38,723 bases of DNA from positions 1-38,723 of the forward strand of contig CANRCA010000004.1 of assembly GCA_947628985.1 (NCBI GenBank), in the 5' to 3' direction. The notes beneath the pieces are model-generated. The model saw only the letters and a list, made by a program, of their open reading frames with translations, had not been told where the DNA came from and did not search any database. This document shows, piece after piece, positions 7,809 to 17,172 of this stretch. The stretch's first letter is position 1; every line of letters begins with the position of its first letter. A program made the translations under genes and the position numbers. This DNA is from an uncultured Bacilli bacterium (GTDB lineage: Bacteria > Bacillota_I > Bacilli_A > RF39 > UBA660).

Positions 7809-8609
7809 TTGAATAAAATTTATAACTATTTTGAAAAATTAAAAGAGGAAGATAAACTTACTCAAGCTTTTATTATTGGTAATGTAACTTTTGAAGAAAT
7901 AGAAGATGAACTATATGAAGTATTAAAAACTTTCTTTTTTAAAGATTGTGAAAATATAAAAGAGAATCCTGATTTATATATATTAAAATCAGATACAAAT
8001 ATATCGAAAGACGATATAAAACAATTAATTAGTGATATATCAACAACTTCACAATTTAATAGTACAAAAGTTTATATTATTGATAAATGTGAAAAATTAA
8101 ATGATTTTGCATATAATTCTATTTTAAAAACATTAGAAGAACCACAAAAAGGTATATATGCTATTCTTTTAACAACAAATATGGATGCTGTAAAACCAAC
8201 TATATTAAGTAGATGTCAAAAAATATTTGTATCATCTGCTATTAAAGAAGAGGTTAACGAAGAATATAAAGAAGTAAGTGAATACCTTATAAAATCTATT
8301 GAAAATAATGGAATTAATACAATTGCAAAAAATTATGATATATATAATAAAATAGTAGATAGAAATTTCTTTCAAAATGTATTAAAATATATGTTGAAAA
8401 AATATAATGATAAATTATTATCCTTAGTTAATAATAAAAAAACAACAGAAGATTTAATAAATACAAATGATATAGTTATATTATCTAAAAAAATCTTAGT
8501 AATTAACAATAATATTATAGAATTAGATAATAATTTAAATAAAAATTTAAGTATTGATAGATTTATAATTGAAATGTGGAGATGTAATAATGAAAACAGT
8601 AGGAGTTGA
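7809..8609 (+). CDS. holB: DNA polymerase III delta-prime subunit (clamp loader)
   Basis: Non-catalytic clamp-loader subunit. I place the start at TTG 7809, because GGAGG at 7799-7803 is spaced for it; the frame is open further up to TTG 7791. The sequence keeps the delta-prime signatures VYIIDKCEKLNDFAYNSILKTLEEP and LTTNMDAVKPTILSRCQKI (SRC motif), but there is no Walker A and no zinc Cys cluster, consistent with delta-prime rather than gamma/tau. At 266 aa it is short (B. subtilis 329). It overlaps ricT by 20 nt. The usual tmk upstream is missing. Confidence 0.88.
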   Translation: MNKIYNYFEKLKEEDKLTQAFIIGNVTFEEIEDELYEVLKTFFFKDCENIKENPDLYILKSDTNISKDDIKQLISDISTTSQFNSTKVYIIDKCEKLNDFAYNSILKTLEEPQKGIYAILLTTNMDAVKPTILSRCQKIFVSSAIKEEVNEEYKEVSEYLIKSIENNGINTIAKNYDIYNKIVDRNFFQNVLKYMLKKYNDKLLSLVNNKKTTEDLINTNDIVILSKKILVINNNIIELDNNLNKNLSIDRFIIEMWRCNNENSRS

Positions 8610-9387
8610 ATTTAAAAAAGATGGTAAACAATATTTATTTTATGATGATAATTTTAAAGTAAATATTGGTGATAATGTAATTGTTGATACTGAAAGAGGA
8701 GAACAATTTGCTACTGTTTGTGCTATATATGATGATGACAATAAAGAACACTCAAAAATAGTTAAAATTGCTACTAAAGAAGATGAAAGACAAAACAATA
8801 TAAATCAAAAAGAAGCAAAAAGAGCACTTCAATCAGCAGAAGATTTTGCTAAAAAGTTAAATTTAGATATGAAATTTATAGATGCTTATTATACTTTTGA
8901 TAGAAAACAATTAGTTTTTCAATTTTTAGCAGACAATAGAGTAGATTTTAGAGATTTAGCAAAACAGCTAGCATCAATATACAAAACAAGAATTGAATTA
9001 AGACAAGTTGGTGTAAGAGATAAAGCAAAAGAAATATCAGGGTTAGGTCAATGTGGAAGAAGATTATGTTGTTCTACATTCTTAACAGATTTAGATTCAG
9101 TAGCAATATCACAAGTAAAAAATCAAAACTTAGCATTAAATCCTACTAAAATTAATGGATTATGTGGAAGACTTTTATGTTGTTTAAAATATGAAGATAA
9201 CTTATATACTGAATATAGAAAAGATTTACCAGAAATAGGAGACAATATAGAATATAATAAAGAAAAAGGAACAGTTATATCTTTAGATATTCCTAGAAGA
9301 AAATACACAATATTAACTGAAAATAATGAAAAAATAGAAATAGAAGTACCATTTAAAGAAAATGAAAACAGAAGAAAAAATAAATGA
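8590..9387 (+). CDS. ricT: RicT/YaaT, PSP1-domain protein of the Y-complex
   Basis: In B. subtilis RicT with RicA and RicF forms an Fe-S complex that promotes RNase Y-dependent mRNA maturation and Spo0A phosphorylation. ATG 8590 is preceded by GGAG at 8578-8581 and gives the family start MKTVGVEFKK. The two hallmark Cys clusters are intact: GLGQCGRRLCCSTF and NGLCGRLLCCLKYE. Length 265 aa matches the family. It overlaps holB upstream (20 nt) and trmN6 downstream (26 nt, different frame), which suggests translational coupling. YabA, which normally follows, is missing. Confidence 0.93.
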   Translation: MKTVGVEFKKDGKQYLFYDDNFKVNIGDNVIVDTERGEQFATVCAIYDDDNKEHSKIVKIATKEDERQNNINQKEAKRALQSAEDFAKKLNLDMKFIDAYYTFDRKQLVFQFLADNRVDFRDLAKQLASIYKTRIELRQVGVRDKAKEISGLGQCGRRLCCSTFLTDLDSVAISQVKNQNLALNPTKINGLCGRLLCCLKYEDNLYTEYRKDLPEIGDNIEYNKEKGTVISLDIPRRKYTILTENNEKIEIEVPFKENENRRKNK

Positions 9388-10093
9388 TTTATTAAATATT
9401 AATAATTTAAAAATAGTACAAAATACAAACTATTTTAGTTTTAGTTTAGATTCAATTTTACTTTCTAATTTTGTATTATTAAACTATAATACTAAAAACA
9501 TATTAGATTTATGTACTGGAAATGCACCAATTCCACTTGTTTTATCAACTAAAACTGATTCTAAAATTTATGCAGTTGAATTACAAAAAGAAATATATGA
9601 TTTAGCTAAAAAAAGTATAGAAATAAATCATTTAGAAAATCAAATAATTTTAATTAATGATGATGTTAAAAATATAACAAATAAATTTGAAACAGATACA
9701 TTTGATTTAATAACGTGTAATCCACCATATTTTAAATATAAAGATACAAGTATAGAAAATGATAATAAAATAAAATCAATCGCAAGACATGAAATATGTA
9801 TTTCATTAGAAGATATAATAAAAATATCTAAAAAATTATTGAAAAATGGTGCTAGTTTGTGTATAGTACATAGACCAGATAGATTAATTGAAATTATTGA
9901 ATTAATGAAATCTAATAATTTAGAACCAAAAAGATTACAATTTATTTATCCTAAAAAGAATAGTGATGCAAATTTAATATTAATAGAAGCTAGAAAAAAT
10001 GGAAAAGAAGAATTAAAAATATTAAAACCACTATATGTTCATAATGATGATGGAACTTATACAGATGAAATATTAAAAATGTTTGGAGAATGA
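9362..10093 (+). CDS. trmN6: tRNA1(Val) (adenine37-N6)-methyltransferase, TrmN6/YabB family
   Basis: SAM-dependent Rossmann methyltransferase. SAM motif ILDLCTGNAPIPLVLS (residues 47-62), acidic E73 in YAVELQ, and the adenine-N6 catalytic NPPY at 120-123. N-terminal FSLDSILLSNF is the conserved family segment (as in FSxDAxLLAxF). C-terminal IYPKKNSDANLILIEARKNG is also characteristic. At 243 aa it is normal. It starts inside the end of ricT, and rsmI follows 3 nt after the stop, as in Bacilli (yabB-yabC). Confidence 0.9.
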   Translation: MKTEEKINDLLNINNLKIVQNTNYFSFSLDSILLSNFVLLNYNTKNILDLCTGNAPIPLVLSTKTDSKIYAVELQKEIYDLAKKSIEINHLENQIILINDDVKNITNKFETDTFDLITCNPPYFKYKDTSIENDNKIKSIARHEICISLEDIIKISKKLLKNGASLCIVHRPDRLIEIIELMKSNNLEPKRLQFIYPKKNSDANLILIEARKNGKEELKILKPLYVHNDDGTYTDEILKMFGE

Positions 10094-10096
10094 AAA

Positions 10097-10936
10097 ATGA
10101 TACAAAAAAGTTATGAAAAAAGTGAATTTGGAAATTTATATTTAATACCAACACCTATAGGAAATCTTGATGATATTACACTAAGAGCAATAAAAACATT
10201 AAAAGATGTTGATATAATTTTTGCTGAAGATACAAGAGAAACATTATCTTTATTAAAACACCTTGATATTAATAATAAAAGAATAGAATCTTGTCACAAA
10301 TATAGTGAAATGAAAAATAAAGATAAAATAATAGAAATATTAAAATTAGGAAAAAATATAGGATACGTTACAGATAGAGGAACACCATTAATAAGTGATC
10401 CTGGAAATGTAATAGTAGATGAAGTAATAAAAAACAATATAAATGTAATATCTTTACCAGGACCAAATGCCTTATTACCAGCAATCAATATTTCTGGAAT
10501 AAGTAATGAAAGATTCTTATTTTATGGATTTTTAAATTCTAAAAAAAGTCAAGCAATTAAAGAATTAGAAACATTAAAAAATATACAATATACACTGATA
10601 TTTTATGAATCTCCTTTTAGAATACTAGAAACATTAAAAAATATAAAAGAAGTATTTGGTAATAGAAAAGCATCAATTGTAAGAGAAATTTCAAAACTAT
10701 ATGAAGAAGTAATAAGAGATGATATTGATAATTTAATAGAAAAATGTGATAAAATAAAAGGTGAGATTGTATTAATAGTAGAAGGAAACAATCAAATAGA
10801 GGAAGAAAATTTCGATTATGAAAAAGAAGTAGAAAAATTAATAAAAGATGGATACTCAAAAAAAGATGCTATTAAAACAATCGCAGATGTACATAATGTA
10901 AGTAAAAATAAATTATATAATATGTTAATGAAATAG
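10097..10936 (+). CDS. rsmI: 16S rRNA (cytidine1402-2'-O)-methyltransferase
   Basis: Tetrapyrrole-methylase-fold enzyme that methylates the 2'-O of C1402 in 16S rRNA. Signatures: LYLIPTPIGNLDDITLRA near the N-terminus, IIFAEDTRETLSLLKH, the glycine loop TDRGTPLISDPG, and LPGPNALLPAINISG. The C-terminal AKDAIKTIADV-like helix (SKKDAIKTIADVHNVSKN) is the RsmI HTH-like tail. At 279 aa it is standard. RBS GGAG is inside the end of trmN6. Confidence 0.95.
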   Translation: MIQKSYEKSEFGNLYLIPTPIGNLDDITLRAIKTLKDVDIIFAEDTRETLSLLKHLDINNKRIESCHKYSEMKNKDKIIEILKLGKNIGYVTDRGTPLISDPGNVIVDEVIKNNINVISLPGPNALLPAINISGISNERFLFYGFLNSKKSQAIKELETLKNIQYTLIFYESPFRILETLKNIKEVFGNRKASIVREISKLYEEVIRDDIDNLIEKCDKIKGEIVLIVEGNNQIEEENFDYEKEVEKLIKDGYSKKDAIKTIADVHNVSKNKLYNMLMK

Positions 10937-10948
10937 AAAGGGAAAATT

Positions 10949-11503
10949 ATGAAATTAATAGTTGGCTTAGGAAATCCAGGTGATAAATATGAAGGTACTA
11001 GACACAATGTAGGATTTAGTGCAATTGATTACTATGTTAAAGAAAAAGGTTTATCATATAAATCAAAAAATAATGGATTATATGCAGAAGATAAAATAAA
11101 TGGAGAAAAAATAATTTTATTAAAACCTCAAACTTACATGAATTTATCTGGAGATTCTGTAATTAAATATGTTAAATTTTATAATATAAATATTGAAGAC
11201 ATATTAGTAATTTATGATGATATAGATTTTGAAATAGGAACTTTTAAAATAAAAAGAGATGGTAGTGCAGGTGGTCATAATGGAATTAAAAACATTATAA
11301 CTCATTTAAAAACTGAAAATATAAAAAGAGTAAGAATTGGTATATCAAAAAATAAAATTCCATTAGAAGATTATGTATTAAAGAAATTTTCAAAAGAAGA
11401 ACAGGAAAAAATAAATAATTTATTACCAACAATTTCGAAAATAATTGAAGAATTTGCAAATACTAATATAGATGATTTAATGCAAAAATATAATAAAAAA
11501 TAA
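10949..11503 (+). CDS. pth: Peptidyl-tRNA hydrolase
   Basis: Releases tRNA from prematurely dropped peptidyl-tRNA. Active-site His19 in KYEGTRHNVGF, the conserved KPQTYMNLSG loop, catalytic Asp in VIYDDIDF and the GSAGGHNGIKNI motif are all present. Length 184 aa matches Pth (spoVC in B. subtilis). RBS AAAGGG precedes ATG. Followed by mfd after 11 nt, the same pth-mfd-spoVT order as B. subtilis. Confidence 0.96.
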   Translation: MKLIVGLGNPGDKYEGTRHNVGFSAIDYYVKEKGLSYKSKNNGLYAEDKINGEKIILLKPQTYMNLSGDSVIKYVKFYNINIEDILVIYDDIDFEIGTFKIKRDGSAGGHNGIKNIITHLKTENIKRVRIGISKNKIPLEDYVLKKFSKEEQEKINNLLPTISKIIEEFANTNIDDLMQKYNKK

Positions 11504-11514
11504 TAAGGAATACT

Positions 11515-14500
11515 ATGAAAAATAAATTATGTTTAAGTTTATTTGATGATGATATTTTAAATTGTAAAAAAATATCAATAAGTAAAAACGAAATATATAA
11601 TCAATTATTGTTATATATATTTTTTAAGTCTAAAAAAAACATAATTTTAGTATATCCAACTTTAAATGAAGCAACAGGGTCATATAATGAACTTAAAAAT
11701 TATATTGATGATGTATATTTATTTCCAGAAGATGATTTAATTAGTAAAAAAGCAATCGCCGCATCACCAGAATTATTATTTTTAAGAGTAAATTTATTAA
11801 ATAAATTTAATGATGATAAACAAAAAATAGTATTAGTACACTTAAATAGTTTTATAAAAAAACTACCTAATAAAAATAAATATATAGATAATAAAATAAA
11901 TATAAAAGTAAATAGTAAAATATCAAGAGATGAACTTGTAAAAAAATTAATAGATAATGGATATAAAAGAGAAAGCACAGTTTATAATACAGCAGAATTT
12001 TCAGTTAGAGGTTTTGTATTAGATATATTTCCAATAGAAGAAGAAAATCCAATTAGAATTGAATTTTTTGATGATGAAATAGAAAAAATAAAATATTTTG
12101 ATGTAGCTACTCAAAAATCAATAAATGAAATTAAAGAAATTTCAATTGGAACATTAAAAGATGATTTTGGAGATAATAATTCTAATATTAGAGATTACTT
12201 AAATAATCCAATTGTAATATATACAAATTATAATCAAATAGTAGAACAAGAAAAAATGTTAATACCACAAATAAAATACTTAAATTTAGAAAATGAAATA
12301 TTTAAATTATCTTCATTAGTACAAAAAGAAGATAAATATTTAGATACAATAAATAATAAAAATTGTGATATAAAAATAGAAGCAAAAAGTATTGATAAAT
12401 ATGCATCAGATAAAGAAAAATTTGTTAAAGATATTATATCAACAAATGGTATTTTGTATACTACAAATGAAATATTAAAAAAAGAATTACAATCTCATAA
12501 TAAAAATTTAAAAATAGAAAATTGTATATTAAATCATGGTTTTGTGTATAAAAATAAGTATTATTTTAGTGAATATGATTTATTTGAAACATATACAAAA
12601 AAAGAATTATTAAGAGAAAAACCACTTGGTGATAAAATTTTATCTATTGATAATATAAATATAGGAGATTATGTAGTTCATAGAAAATCAGGAATTGGAA
12701 TTTATAAAGGAATAACTACTATTCTTAAAGATGGTATGAAGAAAGATTATATTTTAATTCAATATAAAGGCGATGATAAACTTTATATGCCTGTTGAAGA
12801 TATATCAAAATTATATAAATACACATCTAAAGAAGGTGCAAGACCAACTATTAATAAATTAAATAGTGTTGAGTGGACTAAAACAAAATTAAAAATTAAA
12901 GAAAGAATTAAAAATATTACAGGTGAATTATTAAATATTTATAAAGAAAGAAATAAAGCCACAATTGAACCATTTAAAAAAGATGATGAAAGTCAATTAA
13001 TATTTGAAAGTGAATTTGAATATGAAGAAACAACAGATCAATTAAAAGCAGCAGAAGAAATAAAAAGAGATTTAGAACGTCCAAGACCAATGGAAAGACT
13101 TTTATGTGGTGATGTTGGTTATGGAAAAACTGAGGTTATATTTAGAGCAATGTATAAAACTGTGATAAATGGTAAACAAGTTGCTTATCTTTGTCCTACA
13201 ACTTTATTATCACATCAACAATATAATTCAGCATTACAAAGATTTAAAAATCATGGAGTAAATATTGATATAATTAATAGACATTTTACTAACAAACAAG
13301 TACAAGAAAAAATCAAAAAATTAAAAGAAGGAAAAATAGATATTATTTTTGGAACACATAGGCTTCTTAGTAATGATGTAGAATTTAAAGATTTAGGATT
13401 GTTAGTAATTGATGAAGAACACAGATTTGGTGTAGAACAAAAAGAAAAAATCAAAAAATTAAAATCAAATGTACATGTATTATCTGTTTCAGCAACACCA
13501 ATACCTAGAAGTTTACAAATGTCACTTGTAGGTATTAGAGATTTATCATTAATTGAATCAGCACCTAAAAATAGATATCCTGTACAAACTTATGTAATTG
13601 AATATAATGAAATGTTAATAAGAGAAGTTATATTAAAAGAGATGTCTAGACAAGGGCAAGCATTTATTTTATACAATAATATAACAAATATGGATAATCT
13701 TGTAAGTAAATATAAAAAATTAATACCAGAAGCAAGAATATGTTATGCACATGGAAAAATGTCTAAACAAGAAATGCAAGATATTATTTTTGATTTTACT
13801 AATAGAGAATATGATGTTTTAATAAGTACTACTATAATAGAAAATGGAATAGATATACCTAATGCTAATACTATTATAGTTATTGATAGTGATAGATTTG
13901 GATTAAGTCAGTTATATCAAATAAGAGGTAGAGTTGGTAGAAGTGATAAAATTGCTTTTGCATATTTAATGTATAAAAAAGAAAAAGTACTTGGAACAAC
14001 TGCTATTAAAAGATTAGAGGCTATAAAAGAATTTACTGAACTTGGTAGTGGATATAAAATTTCTATGAGAGATTTAGCAATAAGAGGAGCAGGAGATATT
14101 TTAGGAAAAGAACAAGCAGGATTTATAGATTCTGTTGGTGTAAGTATGTATTTAGATTTAATAAATGAAGAAGTTCATGGTATAGATAATGATAAAGAAG
14201 AAGAAAAAGAGTATAACAAAATTGAAGTTGAAAATCATATAGGAGAAGAATATACTGATGAAAGTAGTATTGTAATTGAACTTCATAAAAAGATTAATGG
14301 TATAACAAATAAGAAAGAATTAAATGAAGTTTTAAGTGAAATTAGAGATAGATTTGGTATGACAAATCCATCATTAGAGTTATATGCTCATGAAAAATAT
14401 TTAGAAAAATTATTAATGATTACAATGGTTAAAATAACAGAAAATGATAATTTAAAAGTTGTTTTAAAAATGAAAAAAGAAATTTATGAGAGCATTAGTA

Positions 14501-14667
14501 TAGAAAAATTATTTGTAGAAGCCACTAGAATAACAACAAAATTTAATTTTACTTATAAAAACAATACAATAATTATTACATTATTAAAAGCATCACTTGA
14601 GAAAAATTATATTTATTATTTAGAAAGTTTATTAGAAGTTATTTATTCAATGAAATTTGGTGCATAA
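11515..14667 (+). CDS. mfd: Transcription-repair coupling factor Mfd
   Basis: Superfamily-2 translocase that removes stalled RNA polymerase and recruits UvrA. N-terminal UvrB-like module (ASPELLFLRVNLL), RNAP-interaction domain starting at about residue 385 (NIGDYVVHRKSGIGIYKGI), Walker A GDVGYGKTEV near 532, Walker B DEEHRFG near 633, motif III SATPIPRSLQ, and the TRG and helicase motif VI region QIRGRVGRSD. At 1050 aa it is about 100 residues shorter than B. subtilis Mfd, the loss being spread over the N-terminal half. The mfd stop overlaps the sigma-G-like -35 of spoVT. Confidence 0.95.
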   Translation: MKNKLCLSLFDDDILNCKKISISKNEIYNQLLLYIFFKSKKNIILVYPTLNEATGSYNELKNYIDDVYLFPEDDLISKKAIAASPELLFLRVNLLNKFNDDKQKIVLVHLNSFIKKLPNKNKYIDNKINIKVNSKISRDELVKKLIDNGYKRESTVYNTAEFSVRGFVLDIFPIEEENPIRIEFFDDEIEKIKYFDVATQKSINEIKEISIGTLKDDFGDNNSNIRDYLNNPIVIYTNYNQIVEQEKMLIPQIKYLNLENEIFKLSSLVQKEDKYLDTINNKNCDIKIEAKSIDKYASDKEKFVKDIISTNGILYTTNEILKKELQSHNKNLKIENCILNHGFVYKNKYYFSEYDLFETYTKKELLREKPLGDKILSIDNINIGDYVVHRKSGIGIYKGITTILKDGMKKDYILIQYKGDDKLYMPVEDISKLYKYTSKEGARPTINKLNSVEWTKTKLKIKERIKNITGELLNIYKERNKATIEPFKKDDESQLIFESEFEYEETTDQLKAAEEIKRDLERPRPMERLLCGDVGYGKTEVIFRAMYKTVINGKQVAYLCPTTLLSHQQYNSALQRFKNHGVNIDIINRHFTNKQVQEKIKKLKEGKIDIIFGTHRLLSNDVEFKDLGLLVIDEEHRFGVEQKEKIKKLKSNVHVLSVSATPIPRSLQMSLVGIRDLSLIESAPKNRYPVQTYVIEYNEMLIREVILKEMSRQGQAFILYNNITNMDNLVSKYKKLIPEARICYAHGKMSKQEMQDIIFDFTNREYDVLISTTIIENGIDIPNANTIIVIDSDRFGLSQLYQIRGRVGRSDKIAFAYLMYKKEKVLGTTAIKRLEAIKEFTELGSGYKISMRDLAIRGAGDILGKEQAGFIDSVGVSMYLDLINEEVHGIDNDKEEEKEYNKIEVENHIGEEYTDESSIVIELHKKINGITNKKELNEVLSEIRDRFGMTNPSLELYAHEKYLEKLLMITMVKITENDNLKVVLKMKKEIYESISIEKLFVEATRITTKFNFTYKNNTIIITLLKASLEKNYIYYLESLLEVIYSMKFGA

Positions 14668-14690
14668 AAAATAAAAATACAATCACACTA
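14661..14690 (+). promoter_or_regulatory. Sigma-G-type promoter of spoVT
   Basis: -35 TGCATA (14661-14666) fits the sigma-G pattern TGMATA; 17 bp later CACACTA (14684-14690) differs by one base from CATACTA. B. subtilis spoVT is known to be sigma-G dependent, so context agrees. The predicted start would be near 14697, giving a leader of about 10 nt. Confidence 0.55.
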
Positions 14691-14706
14691 TAAATAGGGT
14701 GATAAT

Positions 14707-15207
14707 TTGAAAACTACAGGAATAGTTAGAAAAATAGATGAACTTGGTAGGATTGTTTTACCAAAAGAGTTAAGAAAAAGTTTAAATATTAATTCAGGTG
14801 ATGATTTTCAAATAACTATTGAAGAAAATAAAATTATATTAGAAAAATATTCAAGATTAGAAAACTTTGAAGAAAAAATTACAAAAATAATTAATTGTTT
14901 TATATCAGTTACAAATTATAAAATATATTTTGTTATTAATGATAAAATAATTAATAGCAATGAATCTATTAAAGATAATATAAGTAAATTAATTCAAGAA
15001 AGAAAACTTTATATTAGTGATAAAATAATAAAAAATCAAATAAGTGATAGTATTATAGAAGAAGGAAAAATGGTTATATATCCAATTGTTTTTGATAGTG
15101 ATTTACTTGGAAGTTTAATACTTGTTAGTAATGATAATATAAATAATATAGTTAACAATTCAAAAATATTAAATAATTTAATTAAAAGTATTGTAAGTAA
15201 AGAATAA
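14707..15207 (+). CDS. spoVT: Stage V sporulation transcription factor SpoVT
   Basis: AbrB-like forespore regulator. Residues 1-50 form the swapped-hairpin DNA-binding domain (MKTTGIVRKIDELGRIVLPK, then SLNINSGDDFQITIEENKIILEKY). Residues about 55-166 fit the GAF-like sensor domain unique to SpoVT, ending in VIYPIVFDSDLLGSLILVS. It uses TTG at 14707 with AGGGTGA just upstream. Length 166 aa is close to SpoVT (178) and clearly longer than AbrB (about 95). The position after mfd is as in B. subtilis, and a terminator follows. Confidence 0.9.
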   Translation: MKTTGIVRKIDELGRIVLPKELRKSLNINSGDDFQITIEENKIILEKYSRLENFEEKITKIINCFISVTNYKIYFVINDKIINSNESIKDNISKLIQERKLYISDKIIKNQISDSIIEEGKMVIYPIVFDSDLLGSLILVSNDNINNIVNNSKILNNLIKSIVSKE

Positions 15208-15228
15208 TAGTAAAAAAATTTATAAATT

Positions 15229-15253
15229 GAAAGTGAAAACTTTCTTTTTTTTT
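15229..15253 (+). terminator. Intrinsic terminator after spoVT
   Basis: Stem GAAAGT / ACTTTC with GAAA tetraloop followed by nine T residues. Confidence 0.85.
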
Positions 15254-15288
15254 GTTATGTCAATTCACTTCAAAATAGGCACTTTTTC

Positions 15289-15315
15289 TTGACTTTCCAT
15301 ATATATATATATAAT
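15289..15315 (+). promoter_or_regulatory. Sigma-A-type promoter of the prepilin-like gene
   Basis: TTGACT (15289-15294) and TATAAT (15310-15315), spacer 15 bp occupied by a TA repeat. An alternative -10 two bases further right would give 17 bp. The variable TA tract in the spacer could alter promoter strength if its length changes. Confidence 0.6.
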
Positions 15316-15352
15316 TTTCTTAGTAGCGTAGAAAATAGAAAGAGGTTTTTAT

Positions 15353-17101
15353 ATGAAAAGTAAAAAGGGATTTACATTAGTAGAACTATTAGCAGTAATA
15401 GCAATCTTAGCAATATTAGTATTAATAGCAATACCAAATGTATTAAATTTATATAGAAATGCAAGAAAGAATACATTTAAAAGTGATGTACAAAGTATAT
15501 TAAGAGCATCAGAACAAGCATATGTAATGAATTCAATGAATAATGGAAATAGAACATGTTTTGATAGTGTATCAAATCCATTAGATATAGATGCAAGAGA
15601 AAATTTAGTATATGTAGTAAGACTATCAAATAAAGGAAAAATCACAAGTATAGAAGTAGCAGATAATAATTATCAAATACTAGTTGATGATAGTAATGGA
15701 ATAAGTAAAGATGAAATAGGTAAGACTTATGAAATAGAAAATGTAAATCCTAAATCAGTAATAGTAGGATGTGATAGTACAGCATTAAAACAAGAAAGTG
15801 AAGATAAAAAGTTAGTAATAAAGAAAGATAATGAAGAAATAAGAACAATACAAATGGGAAGAAATACAACTACAACAATAGATAAAGAAAATGATGTATC
15901 ATTAATAACATGTAATAATGGAGTAGAAGTAATAGAAGAAAATGGGCAATTAAAAATAAGTAATGTTTTAAATAACTCAGTATGTACATTTAGTAATGAT
16001 TTAGTTAATACAATAAATAATTTAGAAGACACACAAAAAAGTATACTATTAATAAATGATTTAAATTTAGATAAACAAATTGCAATAACTAAACCACTTA
16101 CAATAGAAATGAATGGAAAATCAATTAATTCATCTTTTAATGGTGCTGTAATTTCAAATAATTCAAATTTAACAATAAAGAACAGTAGTGAAAATGAATC
16201 TTCAGTAACATCATCAAATGTAATAATTCACAATTATGAAAATTGCACTTTAAACTTAGATAATGTTAGATTAATTTGCAGTGAAACTGAAAATAGTTAT
16301 TCTACAATATATAATCAAGGAAAATTAATAATAAGAAATAGTCACATAGAAGGACCATATGGAATAGGTAACAATGTACCTCAAACTGCAACATTTGATA
16401 TATACGATAGTGAAATTGTTGGAAATATAATTGCTGGTATTAATTTAAATTCTGGTTCTGCTTCAAGCGGAAATATATATAATTCAAAAATAACTGGAAA
16501 ACAACATGCAATTTGGTCTGCTAGTACTGGAACCATAAATATATATTCAGGAATATTTATAGGAGAAACAGATCGTGCAATTAGTAATTTTTCAACAGGT
16601 ACAATAAATTTAACACAAAAAGATACACCAATATATGTATCTTCACAGGCTACATCATGGTATCCAGCAATTAAAAATGAAAATACAGGAACTATAAATA
16701 TAAAAGGAACAATTGCAAATAAATGTACATCTAATTCAAGTGATACAACAAGTGGAGTATGTATATATGGTGGAAATGATAATAATGGTGGAGTTCAAAA
16801 TACTAATTTAGGTACTATTAATATAAATGGTGCAACAATTTATGGAGGATATCAAGGAATTAATAATAATTCAACAGGACAAATAAATATATCAAATGCA
16901 AATATTAGTTCAAATCAATGGGCAATACTTAATAATAGAGAGGGTACTATAAATATATGTTCTGGAGAAATAAGAGGTAGTACTTATGATTTAAATAATT
17001 CTTCAACTGGAATTATAAACTATACCTCAAAAGTAACTCTTAAAAACAATACAAAAAATGGTACAAATGTAAATTTAACAGATAGTATAACTTGTAAATA
17101 G
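15353..17101 (+). CDS. Prepilin-like N-terminus fused to a beta-solenoid body
   Basis: The first about 33 residues are a class III/type IV prepilin signal: short basic leader MKSKKG, cleavage after G6, then FTLVELLAVIAILAILVLIAIPN with the invariant Glu (E11). A small pilin-like globular part (to about residue 140, Cys at about 63 and 135) is followed by roughly 390 residues rich in Asn, Ser, Thr and Ile with recurring TGTINI-type turns (GTINIYSG, GTINLTQK, GTINIKGT, GTININGA, GQINISNA, GTINICSG), as in a right-handed parallel beta-helix. Likely a surface pseudopilin or adhesin. No prepilin peptidase, ATPase or other pilus gene lies in the window. It has its own promoter and terminator. Confidence 0.8.
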   Translation: MKSKKGFTLVELLAVIAILAILVLIAIPNVLNLYRNARKNTFKSDVQSILRASEQAYVMNSMNNGNRTCFDSVSNPLDIDARENLVYVVRLSNKGKITSIEVADNNYQILVDDSNGISKDEIGKTYEIENVNPKSVIVGCDSTALKQESEDKKLVIKKDNEEIRTIQMGRNTTTTIDKENDVSLITCNNGVEVIEENGQLKISNVLNNSVCTFSNDLVNTINNLEDTQKSILLINDLNLDKQIAITKPLTIEMNGKSINSSFNGAVISNNSNLTIKNSSENESSVTSSNVIIHNYENCTLNLDNVRLICSETENSYSTIYNQGKLIIRNSHIEGPYGIGNNVPQTATFDIYDSEIVGNIIAGINLNSGSASSGNIYNSKITGKQHAIWSASTGTINIYSGIFIGETDRAISNFSTGTINLTQKDTPIYVSSQATSWYPAIKNENTGTINIKGTIANKCTSNSSDTTSGVCIYGGNDNNGGVQNTNLGTININGATIYGGYQGINNNSTGQINISNANISSNQWAILNNREGTINICSGEIRGSTYDLNNSSTGIINYTSKVTLKNNTKNGTNVNLTDSITCK

Positions 17102-17116
17102 TGTACTATCTTTTTT
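17081..17116 (+). terminator. Intrinsic terminator overlapping the end of the prepilin-like gene
   Basis: GATAGTA (17081-17087) pairs with TACTATC (17104-17110), loop 16 nt containing the stop codon, then TTTTTT. Confidence 0.65.
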
Positions 17117-17127
17117 ATATATAATAT

Positions 17128-17156
17128 TTGAATAATATAATTAAAAAGTTTATAAT
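17128..17156 (+). promoter_or_regulatory. Sigma-A promoter of tatD
   Basis: TTGAAT (17128-17133), 17-bp spacer, TATAAT (17151-17156). Predicted start near 17163 leaves a leader of about 10 nt that consists of the RBS. Confidence 0.7.
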
Positions 17157-17172
17157 GTATGAGAGGTGACGT

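Noticed and set aside
15254-15352. Riboswitch upstream of the prepilin-like gene
   Set aside because: Apart from the promoter there are only about 30 nt of leader, too short for any known class, and no cyclic-di-GMP aptamer signature is visible.
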